Shown here in pieces: positions 12,312 through 24,017 of a stretch of DNA of 64,000 nucleotides. Every line of letters begins with the position of its first letter. Position 1 is the stretch's first letter. Location: positions 429,061-493,060 of the forward strand of contig KN834766.1 of the NCBI GenBank assembly GCA_000827265.1. The letters run 5' to 3'. The stretch is from Collybiopsis luxurians FD-317 M1 (taxonomy: Eukaryota > Basidiomycota > Agaricomycetes > Agaricales > Omphalotaceae). The notes under the pieces were generated by a model. That model was given only the letters and a program-made list of their open reading frames with translations, was not told the DNA's origin and did no database searches. The position numbers were made by a program, and so were the translations under genes.

Positions 12312-13610
12312 GCAATTGGATAAGTCTACCTGTGAGACATCACAAAAGGGCCTGGAACTCCAACAAGCTGTCAATATTCTGCATCCTCTAATAATATAGC
12401 AACCCCGCGCATAAGGAGTTCTTGTCTGCGGCAACATCATCATCAGAAACATCCAGCAGCAAGCGAGGAAGGAGTTCGGTGAGCACGCACGAGAAATATG
12501 GGAACCGAGTCCTCCTTTCATCCAAAGCTTGGTTCCAGACTCGCGTCACATCAGTGCCCAGCTTCCCTGCACAGTATGCGCGCGAGCTAGCTGACATTCA
12601 TAAGAAACTCGATCGAGCGAGGCAAGAATAGGTCGCAGTTAGACGCAAAGAATCTTTGAAGCAGCGACAGCCGCAGGTCGGCTTTCAAATAAAGGAGATG
12701 GTTTTGTAGGCCAGACCAATGCCATGATCGAGAAAGCCTTGAAGAGAAATTTAGCAAAGAATGTCAACACGGAAAAGAAACCGAATTGAACGAAAAATTG
12801 CACCTACATGATACATGGTAGTCAAATTTTTCCTCATCCGGACATATCTCTTTCCGCTTCGTCAATCAATATTCTTTTCCACTAATCAGCCTTCCATTCT
12901 CGGTGTCTTTCCGACTCTTCTATGTAGGAAGTAACATCAGTACTGTCTTTCAGCTTGTTCTTCCCGCTCTTCACGGACTTTTCCTAAGTAGATCAACTCG
13001 GATTCCCCTGTTCAGAAGAAATATACCGCAACAGTAGGATCGAGAATATGTCAGATGCCGAGCTAAAAAGGACGCTCGGCATCAACGTCCAGCGGAGCGG
13101 TAGCGAAGAGACGGAAGCTATTCGCTTCTTGCTACTGCTCCTCTCAGTCGTCTTGCCACGCCTCACGTAGCGTCGAGTCGACAGCAATCTTTTAAATATG
13201 AGCCTGCAAGATGCCATGGCGGTTCGGACAGCTGTCAGATGCCGAGCTGAGCAGTGATGCTCGACATCAACGTTCAGCGGCGGGGCTACGAGACAGAAGC
13301 AATTGGCTTTCTCCCTCCAGTCGCCTTGCCCCTTACCCACAGCGTCCAGTCAACAAGGATTCCTTTGCTTCCAGCACGCACATATAGGCTCTACAGCTTC
13401 TTGCAGAATTCTGCAAGGAATCACCGTTAAGGAGTCGCTGGGTGATTCGGCATGCAAACAAATCAAGGCGCCAATACACTTCAAGGTATCTGCGTGTAAC
13501 AACAACCCTCAAAATCATCTACAAACTCTTCAACAGTTCCAGCAATAATCCCAGCAATTGCTATCGGAAGGAAATCGACGGAAGAAAAAATACAAGCAAA
13601 GGCTTAGTAG
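12312..13610. other. Intergenic between two tRNA genes
   Basis: A plus frame at 12,422-12,631 ending in KYARELADIHKKLDRARQE-like sequence looks protein-like but has no ATG-supported start and stops after 60-odd codons; it may be a gene relic. The right half holds a direct repeat described separately (13,049-13,385). No other feature is supported. Confidence 0.35.
13049..13385. repeat. Two diverged direct repeat units of about 150 bp
   Basis: Unit 1 starts near 13,049 and unit 2 near 13,235 with 'cagatgccgagct'. Each is followed by a partner 'gctc(g)gcatcaacgt(c/t)cagcgg', an Arg/Glu-type 'gagac(g/a)gaagc', and then 'cagtcg(t)c(t)cttgcc'. The opening words GCCGAGC and GCTCGGC can pair as a small hairpin in unit 1; in unit 2 the partner is GCTCGAC. 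This may be two copies of a structured non-coding element or a relic of a tandem duplication. Confidence 0.55.
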
Positions 13611-13683
13611 TGACCCCGACCCGGCTTGAACGGATGACCTTGAGATTTGGAATCTCACGCTCTACCAACTGAGCTACGGGATC
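13611..13683 (-). tRNA. tRNA-Trp (anticodon CCA), no intron
   Basis: On the minus strand the acceptor GATCCCG pairs with CGGGGTC (one T-G). The D arm is GCTC/GAGC, and the anticodon stem TGAGA/TCTCA closes the loop TTCCAAA with anticodon CCA. The T arm ATCCG/CGGGT encloses TTCAAGC. All four arms pair, so this is a confident tRNA gene. There is no intron in the anticodon loop. Confidence 0.92.
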
Positions 13684-16178
13684 ATTACTACAAAGGCGGA
13701 CTCAATAATCACCACCTTGCATGCAAAAAAGGGTCAGTGTAATAAAGGTATGCTGGACTCTGTTTATATTGGGAGTCGGTCCGCAAATTAAATTTTGGAA
13801 AAAGAAGTGGACTGTTGGCGCTGCTGCTGCTCCGCCTCCCTTGGTATCCCAACTCATACTCATTTCTGAAGGGAAGACGGACTTTACAATGTAGTAAGAT
13901 CCACCACAAGCTGATGTATGGGGAGTATCTTGTGCAGTATATCTTTTCAAGAAGTCATCGGGTTATCGAGCCACAGCCGTGAAAAAGGTAAAACCAAAGC
14001 ATGTGCATGTAGTAACGAATCTAGTTCTAAGGCATTGGAAAAGTTACCACCTTACCAGCACCACGAGGGACTCTAGGGACTCAATCACGAGGAAGAGGAG
14101 GAAGGAACCCCATTCTGGTTGTTGCTCTAGAAATTGCTACGAGAGGAATACCACAGCGATGGTTGCCAGATGATCTGGAAAAGTGTAATATCATGCTGGT
14201 ATAGATGACAAGCGACAAAGGGTCCGGTGAGCAGGCATGACGCAGTCGAAATCACAGATGATTCTTAGATGCAGCGAAAGATGTGTCAGAAGCGAGGATT
14301 TCTACCGAGCTAGGTAGGTGCGGTATATGATCGAAACCCACGATCGGTGAGGGACCGAACGATAAGGAGACATCAAGCAATCTGACTAGAACACAAAGGG
14401 ATGACTCTCGTGGGCCAGCTTTCACAGTACTCTCCTTTGGAATAGCGACAAAACTCAGTAAAATTCGGAGATTTGAGTATGAAGATTACTTACCAGGTGG
14501 AAGGGTGTAAGCTGGATAACCAGGATCCAATACTGTGTCGAGTCTACCGGTGTATCTAGGGTTTCTTACCCCGAGACTAGGTTGTTGATCTGCCGTTCGA
14601 AGCCATTGAGGGGAAACCGATCAGAAATCGGGAAAACGCGAAGGAGGAGCCTTGAACCCGGTCTAGGTACAGTAATAGTAGAGATAGGAGATGGAGGAGG
14701 CCATAAAACTACGTCAAAATGAACTCTGGAGGGAGGTCATGGGTCGCGTGCTGCAGGATTTTGCCGTGTTTCCGTCCTCGAAAAAGATATTCGCCAGCAT
14801 TAGCCGCTTCCTCCTCTCCCTTTCGGTCTGATTTATTGCAAGATATCAGCAAGGTATGAGTCAACAAGCAAGTAAGCAAATAGACATTCGAAACAGCTGG
14901 AGCTGTAGCAAGAGTTTGACTAGGGGAAGGATCGCGTTCTTCGAAAATTTGCGGTTAGAATTATACAAGGGATCAACAACGGAAAATGAGGCTACTGGTT
15001 CCTTCATTCCGCAGAAAATCTTCCATATCGACCGCCTTTTCCTTCCTTTGGAATGGATCCAGTTAGAGGACGAAACGGCTACATTTAGTCCTACAATCGC
15101 TTAAGGGAGTTGGGCGAGAAATCAGCTTGACCATCTGCAAAGAGCCGTCAAGAACTTAACAGTACAGCCGTAATGAGAATGAATACCCTCTTTTGGTTTA
15201 TAAGTCTGGCGAGTATGTCAAATGGGATGACTTGAACGAGCAGGTTGGCGAGTCTCGGAGTAGCCCGGAAGTGGAAAATAGCATGCTAAATCTAGCGGAA
15301 GATAACATCGTGAGGTAGCGCATCATATAGAAGATTGAATTTGAGTCAGTGCCAGACATTGGGAATCAAACTATAGGAACCAGAGCTGCAAACGGTAGAG
15401 AACGAAAAATTTCCGTTCCCACACTCATTATGTTACGGGACTGCAACGCGTCGCGTCGCGTCAATCCGTGCTCGATCCTCTCTCTCATGTGGCTGCAAGT
15501 GCCAAGGATGGCTGTGCATGAATGAGAAAATCAGATATCACCTCTTCGGATATGAAGTGGGGTTGGGGACTCGTGATTCAGCTCAATGACTCCTTCAGTT
15601 CAAACCCCAAACCGAACGCCAGGCGCAGTTGACATATCTATTGACCCCGTTCCTGCAGACTGCAGTGTTATTTCTCTAACAGCTACAAGAGGGTTTTTGG
15701 TTGTGAGTTTAGCAGAATAACTAGGGTACTTACTTAATATATATTCCATGCTGTACAGGCAACGTTATATCCCCCAAAAAATGAACTGTCGAGTGGAATA
15801 AACCCAAAGTCACTATCGATCCGAACAACATGAAGCAAATCTGCAGGCGAGCCCAACCGGCCCGGGCAACGCAATCACACTCGGAAACTTCAAGCGAACG
15901 CTCGCAAAAGTAAATCGATAAAGTGATCCGAGATCATGCTATTTACTAGTACATTCAAAGTTAGAGTACGGCTCAAGGTGTTCCTGAAACGGTTTTCGAG
16001 AAATCTTCGAAACTGCCCCGATGTGATAACATACCCAAAAATGAGATAGCCATACGACATGAGGCACAGCAGAGGCACCGGCATGGATTATTTAAACGGC
16101 TTTGTCTACCTAGATAGCAATCAAACCAGCCACCACTTACGTTTACTTTTGCCAGCCTTTTCTCTACACACTCCAAAG
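13684..16178. other. Left copy of a duplicated spacer with a decayed minus-strand gene
   Basis: From about 14.2 kb onward this stretch lines up with 18.2-19.7 kb. On the minus strand near 14.45-14.60 kb a short exon-like frame (NPRYTGRLDTVLDPGYPAY, then a GTAAGT donor) matches a broken version near 18.5 kb, so a small minus gene probably existed in both copies. Near 14.98-15.07 kb a plus frame (FIPQKIFHIDRLFLPLEWI) is kept in the other copy at 19.13-19.19 kb. The minus frame 'LFHSTVHF' near 15.8 kb is also shared (19.57 kb). The element ACGCGTCGCG lies at 15,446-15,455. I do not call an intact gene. Confidence 0.5.
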
Positions 16179-17674
16179 ATGATTGCAAGCAGCTCTGCAA
16201 ATATGGTAGGACCAGTAACCCCGGTGGAATTCGTGCGGCAGGCAGTCAAGCCTCTCGCGGCTGTACAAATTGTATGTGACCATTCTTATGAACTCCGAAA
16301 GATTAGCAAAATATTTGGAACAGGTTTCATTTTGTTTGTGGGGTCAGAAACCTTGTCATTGTGACTTGGGGGCGCTGAACAGATGTCTCTCCAAAATCCA
16401 GGAATGTATACAGTCCTCTTTTTCGTCTATTTCTATTTTCAAGCGAAGCAAGATCCAACCAACAGAAGACCACGCGTATATGTGGTCTCGCTTGCCATGC
16501 TGTATCTGATAATTACAGCTATTACAGTTATCGAGACATTGACATTCTATCAATTCTTGATTTCGGATACAACGCTGGAACTTATCTTCCACGAGTCTTC
16601 TATTTTAGAGAACTTGAATCCCGATTCCCATTATTTGGCATTTTTGAACTTGAAGTGAGCACTTGCTTTTTCAAAGTTCCAGACTTCTTGTCATTGAGAT
16701 TTGTGCTTTGCTAGTTCTGCGGCGGGTTTCTTATATATAATTGCGAAGTAAGCACCTGGAATATTTCATCGAGGAATTTCATTTATTGATAAGCCTCAAT
16801 GTACTTTAGCGTAATCGCCGACGGTATACTTGTAAGGGATTTAACCAGGCTCGAGAATGAAATTTTTTTGCTGAAAACTTCAGTTCTCAGCTTCGTCGAT
16901 GTTACCATCTTTGGCGACCGAGGCAGTCAATTATTGCGGCCGCAGTCATTTTATTAATGCTCAATTTTTGTAAGAACATCTCTAAATTACATTCACAGTA
17001 CTAAATTCAATTCCTGACCAGGTCTATGTCTGACTTCAGTAATTGTGGATAGAAAGGATGCATGGAATCTTGGCCATCCACTCTTATTGACATCTGCGAG
17101 GCCTCTTCCGGGGGAAAAAATTTTCAATACTGCAACATCATTGACTATTGCATTTGGGGTTAGCACACTGTTGGTCAATGTGCTTCTTACCACCCTCATA
17201 GGTATGACACAGCTGTGATCCCCATATCCTACAACCACTTTGATACATGTGTAGCTGGAAAGATCCTTTGGTCTGTGCGAACGACCAATAAATATCTAAA
17301 TGCTCCCGGTCATGTGAATTCTCGGAAAACAACTTGGCTGGTCAAAATTGTGTAAGTTTATGGCCTCATCAAAGCTTCACTTGGAAGCCCCCCTATATAA
17401 CACATTTGGACTAATAAGTGTTGATCAGGTTAGAGTCAGGGTTCCTGTATGCCAGCACAATGATTGTAACAATTTGCTTGGTACCCTACTTTAACTCAAT
17501 ATTATTTTTACCGGTTGTTGCCCAGACTATGGTAAGTAGCTTATTTTCTGTTTGGGCAAGGTATTGAACATTTTCCTTCCGGGCGGATAGGGAATTGCTC
17601 CTACATTGATGGCGGTTCGAGTGGACTTAAGTGCAAGTGTTCAGAAGGTCTCCGAGAAGGAACAGGTGGACTAG
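16179..17674 (+). CDS. Multi-pass membrane protein, copy A
   Basis: Nine exons (16179-16271, 16383-16654, 16715-16747, 16810-16831, 16891-16969, 17022-17201, 17255-17351, 17429-17531, 17591-17674) join in frame to 320 residues. About seven hydrophobic segments are visible: MYTVLFFVYFYF, a VVSLAMLYLIITAITVIE helix, AAGFLYIIA with VIADGIL, SIIAAAVILLMLNF, the exon 6 segment ending VSTLLVNVLLTTLI, and LESGFLYASTMIVTI. The cytoplasmic-looking signature CYHLWRPRQ and the C-terminal GIAPTLMAVRVDLS fit a large family of uncharacterised membrane proteins common in Agaricomycetes; this family assignment is from memory. Topology and ligand are unknown. Copy B and pseudogene C share the exon plan, which confirms the model. 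Confidence 0.85.
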
Positions 17675-17968
17675 TTACAGAAAAATACAGAATTCTGCTC
17701 GCCAGAAACTTTCAAGTCAAGGGATGTGTAAATTTCTTGTTGTTGTACTTGGATAAACAAAAGTAACCTAAACTATATCATTCACAAATCATACGCACTC
17801 GACAGTCCTTAGCCCATGCCGAAAACCGGAACTCAAGCAGCTGCTTCAGCATACATTATACCCAACTCGGTGACATTGCAAGCCTACAACCAATATCCTG
17901 ACCTATAATCACCTTTGAAATAACCATGCCTCGTCACTCAAAAAGACTACAATGCATCGGACACATAA

Positions 17969-18414
17969 TTACCGAGTCTGAATATGAACATTGAAACTGA
18001 CCGTCATATCGTGTGAAGCGTGTGGATTGATATTCGCATCAGCAGGCATGAAAATCGGCGAGCTAAATCCCTCATTGTTTATCAGGAGAGCGAGGTTACT
18101 GCAGGAGTCATGACAGAAAAACACGAACCAGCGAGTAATGAGATTTACGACAACAGCAAACTATGAATAAACAAAGAGACATACTGGTTGTCCGGAGCGG
18201 TAATCCAGCTAACGATCATGCTCTCGCCCGAGGGCCGATACTGCATTTGTAGCAGTGTTGAGGACCAGGTTTGTGGCGATCGGGAAAAGGCAAGTGAGAG
18301 AGTGAGAGCACTGCGAGTCAAATATGAGCATGGAAATGCTCGAGTGGAATAGCCACGGGACTTGGCAAAACAGCGAAATTTTAAGATGAAAAATACGCAC
18401 CGGAGTTTGGCCAT
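17969..18414 (-). CDS. Small minus-strand gene, 3' part (partial model)
   Basis: The last exon (18098-17969) follows a clean intron (18184-18099, GTATGT...CTGCAG). Joined to the frame ending at 18185, it reads ESMIVSWITAPDN, then HNLALLINNEGFSSPIFMP, then a C-terminus ending FNVHIQTR before TAA. This looks like the end of a beta-rich small protein, possibly secreted. The upstream part to 18,414 is open, but its splicing is unclear and one frame break may exist near 18,230. It sits between membrane-protein copies A and B, and a decayed sister lies at 14.2-14.6 kb. No family is recognised. Confidence 0.45.
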
Positions 18415-18817
18415 GAATGAGGGTGCACGCCGGATGACCAGAATACTAATTATCAGGGATAGAAAGACACAATACTTGCGTCCTGCGCCCAGCCGATACT
18501 TTATTGAGTCTTCCAGTGTACCTAGCGCTTATCACCCCAAGATGGGTTGTTGAGCCCGTACTGTTTTCCGTCATTGGCCACATCAACACATTCAGCCGTT
18601 CGAAGCTGCTGAGGAGAAGCTGATTAGAGATGGGAAAGTGAGAAGGAGAGACCTTGAAGCTATCCAGGCAGATTGATAGTAGAGGTGGAAGACAGAGAAA
18701 GCTGTAGGACTACCTCCAACTTCCTGGTGAGAATTCATGAGTTGCGTACAGCAGAATCTTGCCGTATTTCCGCCCTCGTAAAGTTATTCCTAAAGATCCT
18801 CGTCAACGTTAGCCATT

Positions 18818-18870
<53 letters not shown>

Positions 18871-19789
18871 GTCCGATTTATCGCAAAATATCAATGAGGT
18901 ATCGGAGTTAACAACTTGAAGTAAATAGGCATTTGAACGGGCTTGAGCTGTGGAGGGAAGTGTAGCGGATGATACATCCCCGGGCCGTTCTTCGAGTTCC
19001 GCTCTTTGAAAGCCCGTGCTTAGAGTTTTGCTAGACTAAATACATGGAGCCCAGGTTCCAGTCAGCCAATGAAGAGTTGGCCAATATAGATATTTCACGA
19101 GAAACTTTCAACGAAAATGAAACTTACCGCTTCCTTCATCCCGCAAAAATTGTACCTATCGACCTCCTATTGCTTTCTTTGGAATGGATCCTTGCCCAAC
19201 GAGCTGTACTCGTAAACGCTATGAATTTGACCTCGGCCGTGAAGTTAAATGCTATCATACATTATTTTTTTTCAATCAATGTAAGTATTCTTGACAAGCG
19301 GTAAACTGTATAGCATAAATCTGACTGTGATCGAAGTTCGAACCATTCCAATTTGTGAAATACCGGGTGCGATCAAACCTTGAAAGCTTCTCATCAGTAT
19401 CCGACATCATCTCTCCGGATATGAAGCCGGGTTCAGGAGTCGTTATTGAACTCAATGAAATCTTCAGATTAAGACTCGACATGAGCATCCGGCAGATTTG
19501 AGGTATCAAATATTGGCATGAAGCCCTAGTGTAATTATTAATATATTCCGCGCCGTACACCCGAAAATGAACTGTTGAGTGGAATAAACACGGAGTAATT
19601 ATCCATCCGACAATATGAAACACGGTCCATGCCAAGTCCATGCTCCCCAGTCATCAAATCTTGTTTTGCTGGATTATTTATACAACTTTGCTGCAACTTT
19701 ATCTACCTGGTAGTAAGCCAGTCACTGCTTGTGGTTAAATTTGCCGTTTTCTCTGCACATTCCAGATTATTGCAAACAACTCAGTGAAC
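18415..19789. other. Right copy of the duplicated spacer
   Basis: This is the counterpart of 14.4-16.18 kb. It keeps the upstream remnants of the small minus gene (around 18.42-18.75 kb), a plus frame near 19.13 kb and the shared minus frame near 19.57 kb. A CT microsatellite sits at 18,821-18,867. No intact gene can be defended; it also contains the promoter of membrane-protein copy B. Confidence 0.5.
18821..18867. repeat. CT dinucleotide microsatellite (47 bp)
   Basis: An uninterrupted run of about 23 CT units. The matching place in the left copy (about 14,805-14,825) is only a short mixed C/T stretch, so the run expanded after the duplication. Confidence 0.97.
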
Positions 19790-21265
19790 ATGGCAGGAAC
19801 AGCAACTTCAATGGAATTCATGCGGCAGGCAGTTAAGCCTCTGGCAATTGTACAAATAGTACGCACTATTCTTATGCACTCTGGATTATTGGTAAAGACT
19901 ACAGATTCTGAACTTCAGGTTTCCTATTCTCTGTGGGGTCAGAAGCCCTGTTGTTTTAACAGATGTCTCTCCAATATCCAGGGATGTACACAATTCTCTT
20001 TTTTGTCTATGTTTATTTTCAAGCCAAGCAGGATCGAACCAACAGAAGACCACACATATATGTGGTCTCACTTACTGTTCTGTATCTTCTAATTACAGCT
20101 CTTACGATTCTGGAGACACTGTCGTTCAATCAATACTTGATATCAGATACAACGTGGGAACTTACTTCCTATCAATCTCTTTTTTCAGAGAAGAGTCCCG
20201 ATTCCCACTATTGTGCCTTTCTGAATTTGAAGTGAGCAGTTTCTCTTTAGAAGTTTGAGACCTCTGCTCATTTGAATTTGTGTTTTGCTAGTTTTGCAGC
20301 GACCTTCTTATATATAATTGCAAAGTAAGCACTTACAACGATTTTCATAGAGGAATTCCAATTATTGATAATGTTTAACCGTTATTAGCTTTGTCGCAGA
20401 CGGTATACTTGTAAGGGACTTAACCCCTGAAAATGAAGGTTTTTTTGTTGAATCTTTAATTCTCAGGTTTGTCGATGTTATCATCTTTGGAAACAGAAGA
20501 AGTCAATTATTGCGGCCCTTGTTGTTCTATTAACGCTGAATTTAGGTAAGCGAATATATGCATTTCTAAATATCACACATGGGACTGATTTGGATTCCTG
20601 AGCAGTGTTATCTCTTGCTGCAAATATTATGGAAAGAAGAAGCGCACAGAATTTTAATCCTCCGCTCTTATTAACTTCAAGTTCTGTGCGGCATCTTCCG
20701 GGAAAAGAAATCTTTAATCTTGCCTGGACATTCACCATCACTTTCGGAGTTGGTACACTGGTGATCAATGTACTTCTTACTTTCCTCATAGGTATGAAGC
20801 AGCTGTGATTCCAATAGGCTATAGCCATTTTAATTCTGGCGCATGGGTAGCTGGAAGGATTTTTTGGTCAATGCGAACGACTAACAAATATTTGAATGCC
20901 CCTGATCACGCGAATTCTCGCAAAATGACCTGTCTGGTCAGAATTATGTAGGTTAAATACTTGGCCTCTCTAATGGCCTATTTGAAAACCTTCCCACAAT
21001 ACATTTGGACTGATAAAGTCTTGATCAGTTTAGAGTCAGGATTCCTGTATGCCAGCACACTGATTCTAACAATTTTCTGTTTTAATCCAACATTGCTTGT
21101 ACCGGTTTTTGCCCAGACCATGGTAAGTATCTCTGTAGTCTGTTTGGACAGGGTTCAAACTTTTTTTCTCCGGGTGTACAGGGGATTGCTCCTACATTGA
21201 TAATGGTTCGAGTTGACTTAAATGCAAGCAGTCAGAAGGGCTCAGGACTAGAATACTGTAATTAA
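19790..21265 (+). CDS. Multi-pass membrane protein, copy B
   Basis: Nine exons (19790-19858, 19963-20231, 20292-20324, 20389-20410, 20467-20545, 20606-20791, 20851-20947, 21029-21122, 21182-21265) give 310 residues. The exon plan equals copy A. The first ATG of A is ATT here, so translation probably starts eight codons later at MAGTATSMEFM. Recognisable parts are MYTILFFVYVYFQ, CYHLWKQKKSIIAALVVLL, ITFGVGTLVINVLLTFLI, RIFWSMRTTNKYL, LESGFLYASTLILTIFCF and GIAPTLIMVRVDLN. The C-terminal tail differs from A (ends GLEYCN). It is probably an integral membrane protein of the same uncharacterised family; no frame break was found. Confidence 0.84.
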
Positions 21266-24017
21266 TTGCTTGCTATAGAAAGAAGTGCATTTTTAATAAT
21301 TTCATTGCTACGGCCTATCACAACTAATAATAAACATTTGGATGCTAAGTTACTAAATTAAATGTGGGGGAAAGTCGATTGCCCGCACACTACATTGGAC
21401 TGAAAGACAGTCATACCATTGTTCGACATGTCCAGTTCTTTATCAGTACATATTACAGCTTATCAAGAACCTAGACCAACTCATATTCTTGAGACTAAGC
21501 TACAGCCAAAGTGGTCGGGAGTGATTCTTTATTACGTGTGCTGGAACTGTTTGAGTGACCACACGAGCCACAGAATCCGACGTTGGCGAGAAATGGTAAA
21601 CATATAGAGATGGAAAATACCGAGAGGGGGGCCGAGGGAAGACGAAGAGTACACACAGCACAACATTGGCAACGCAGAGGGAAAATCTGAGTTCATCTCA
21701 CCAAAATTTCAGCAGGGCATCCCAAAAGATTTGGAAGTGTATCTAGCGGATGGTGGAGATCCAAAGGGGAAAACATACTCACTAGAAGCTATCAGAGAGC
21801 GAGAACATGCGCAGAGTCAAGAGGCATACCACCTACATATGTACAACTCCTTTAAGTTGTTCACTCTCCCCACTCGAATCAACTCACAGCGACTATATTT
21901 GCCACGATAGAGGAGATCCAATTCACTCCATAGCTCCTGTTTTCGCTAAATTTCATTGCCATGAGTTGTTAAGGCACTGAGCCATTTTTTGGCACAGTGC
22001 TGTGTATAATGGATACAACAAACTTACTCCGTTACTCAGTAGTAGAGAATGGCGAACAGGGAAGCCGTAGCTGGCTGATATTACGCCAACCCTGATGAGA
22101 AGTCGTAGGTCATGCACTTGATCTATCTGCAAGATATTTTGGCAGTCGCAAGTAAATCATCCTTGCCGGGTGATTTCCATAGGGCTCTAAATATGCACTG
22201 CTGTCCTCTTCCACATTGGGCTCTATCTTTCACGAAGTAATGTGATAAACAGATAATGATTCATGAATAGAATTTCCAATTTCCTAAGGATGCTCCATCA
22301 TTTTTGCCATACAGGAATCCCACTTCATCGAGTGCCTCATTTCCGAGCTCTTTGTAGCCAGATCACGAAGGATAGTTTGTTCACGAATAACAGCCTGGTA
22401 CTGCCCTTATTCTCACAGAAGTTTTCAAACTCCGATACGCTGCCGGTCTATGTTTCACTGGAATGCTAAACTGTATTTCTTTACTCTTTCTCCCAGTTCT
22501 CCCTCTTTCTCCTGTGTCAAGAAGTTCTGCTATCCTGCGCTTAATTGAGCTTCTAATCGACTTCAAATCAGGCCAGAATTGATGACTCCACGGAAGGACA
22601 CTCAAAAAAGGCGCTGCATTCGATAATAATGTCACAGAAAAGCTTTAAAAACAAGTCAACGATACAAAACTGTGTTCAGCCTGAGACCAGAAGTCTTCAC
22701 ATCTGGTCATTCTGCATAACTGATTAGTACAGAGCGGGACGCACACGATGCGGCACCTCATTGTGCTTAGGCCTGTCGACCCCAGAAGAGCTCATAGCAC
22801 ATGTTACCACTTGTAGAGGCCATGGAAGGGGATTCGTTACCATTGTGTCAGTGATTGAACTCATATTTCTCGGCCTCAGCGACAGAAGGAACAGGCTATC
22901 GACCTTCTTCCTCATGTTAATATGCTCCCGACTTCAGACAACAAGCAGCTTAGCACGATTCCAAATCCTTTCCGCCTCAAATTTCCGCCGATTAGAGAGC
23001 ACTCATCTCCAACTCCCATTGCATCCAGTCCTAAAGTGCAGCGTAATTGGAGCCAAGGTGCAGAGAAAATTATCAACTGAATGGGGATGTGCACTGTGGA
23101 GGACGAGCCGTTTTTGAATGCCTGGTGTGTGATACGACCTCTAGCACAACACAGCAAGTTTGCAAACTGAAAAGATGAGGCAAGCTTTGAATATAGGGAC
23201 CGCTTAACATTGCTCTTTATAGTTCAAACGACTCCTCTGGTCTGTCATTCCGACTAGACTCTTGACACTGCACCGATGGCGGAACTGCCCATAGGTAGGT
23301 TACTATGGTGGGTTTGTATTGGTTTCCACCTGAACGGCACTATACTCGTATTCATCTTTCAATTAACTTAAGCCACTCTTAAAACTTAGGCTGCAATTGT
23401 ACACCATCTCCGAGGATGCTATTCCTTCCTTCCCGCTTGTTACATGCTATCATTGTTCATCCCGCGCTCATGTCTCGACCATCATATCCTATCCAGCTCT
23501 ATTGACCATCTCGTATCTTTACTTTCGAAGGCTACTCCGTCCGAGTCAAATGCTCCTATTTGAGATTGGCAAGTAATCTTCATTCTTCCCAGTGATGTCA
23601 CTCGCTCTCTGTCATACTGAAAACTTCAAACTTCAAACATTGACGGTGACTGGTGCAATTGCCTCATATTTGAATATGATCAAGCATCATGTCGTTGGAC
23701 CTGTCTCAAATGATGGAACGCTGATGGTACCAGATTTTCCCCAATAGACATTACTGTGTCGTCGAAGGTAACTTAAATCTATGCTAGATCGCAGTCGGAC
23801 GTTCTACCGTGTAACCCGTCTTGCAGTGCCACAGAAATGTGGTTGTCAATTTAAAGCTGAAACTCTAAAACCCAATACTTAAGGTCAGCTACCAAATCGT
23901 AGCTTTATCACTGTTTCTCATCAGAGTCAGAGTTAACTCCAGACACCCCTGCCAGTCAAGGACTGGAAAGTGGTTCAGTGGAGGGATACATTTTCACCAC
24001 AATTAAAAACCTAGCGG
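21266..24017. other. Long intergenic stretch, nothing convincing
   Basis: Short frames on both strands (for example plus 22,263-22,469, minus 22,381-22,635, plus 22,761-23,117) have no domain or splice partners. A segment at about 21,650-21,720 resembles 800-860 (shared 'ttggcaacgc(g/a)gaggg' and 'ttcat...accgaaa/accaaaa'), suggesting a dispersed repeat. The last few hundred bases include the promoter of the gene at 24,018. Confidence 0.35.

Noticed and set aside
13049..13385. CRISPR-like array
   Set aside because: Only two diverged units without constant repeats and spacers, in a eukaryotic context.
12222..13683. tRNA cluster extending beyond two genes
   Set aside because: No further cloverleaf was found between or next to the two tRNAs.
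18673..18897. Plus frame containing an alternating Ser-Leu run
   Set aside because: Translation of the CT microsatellite.
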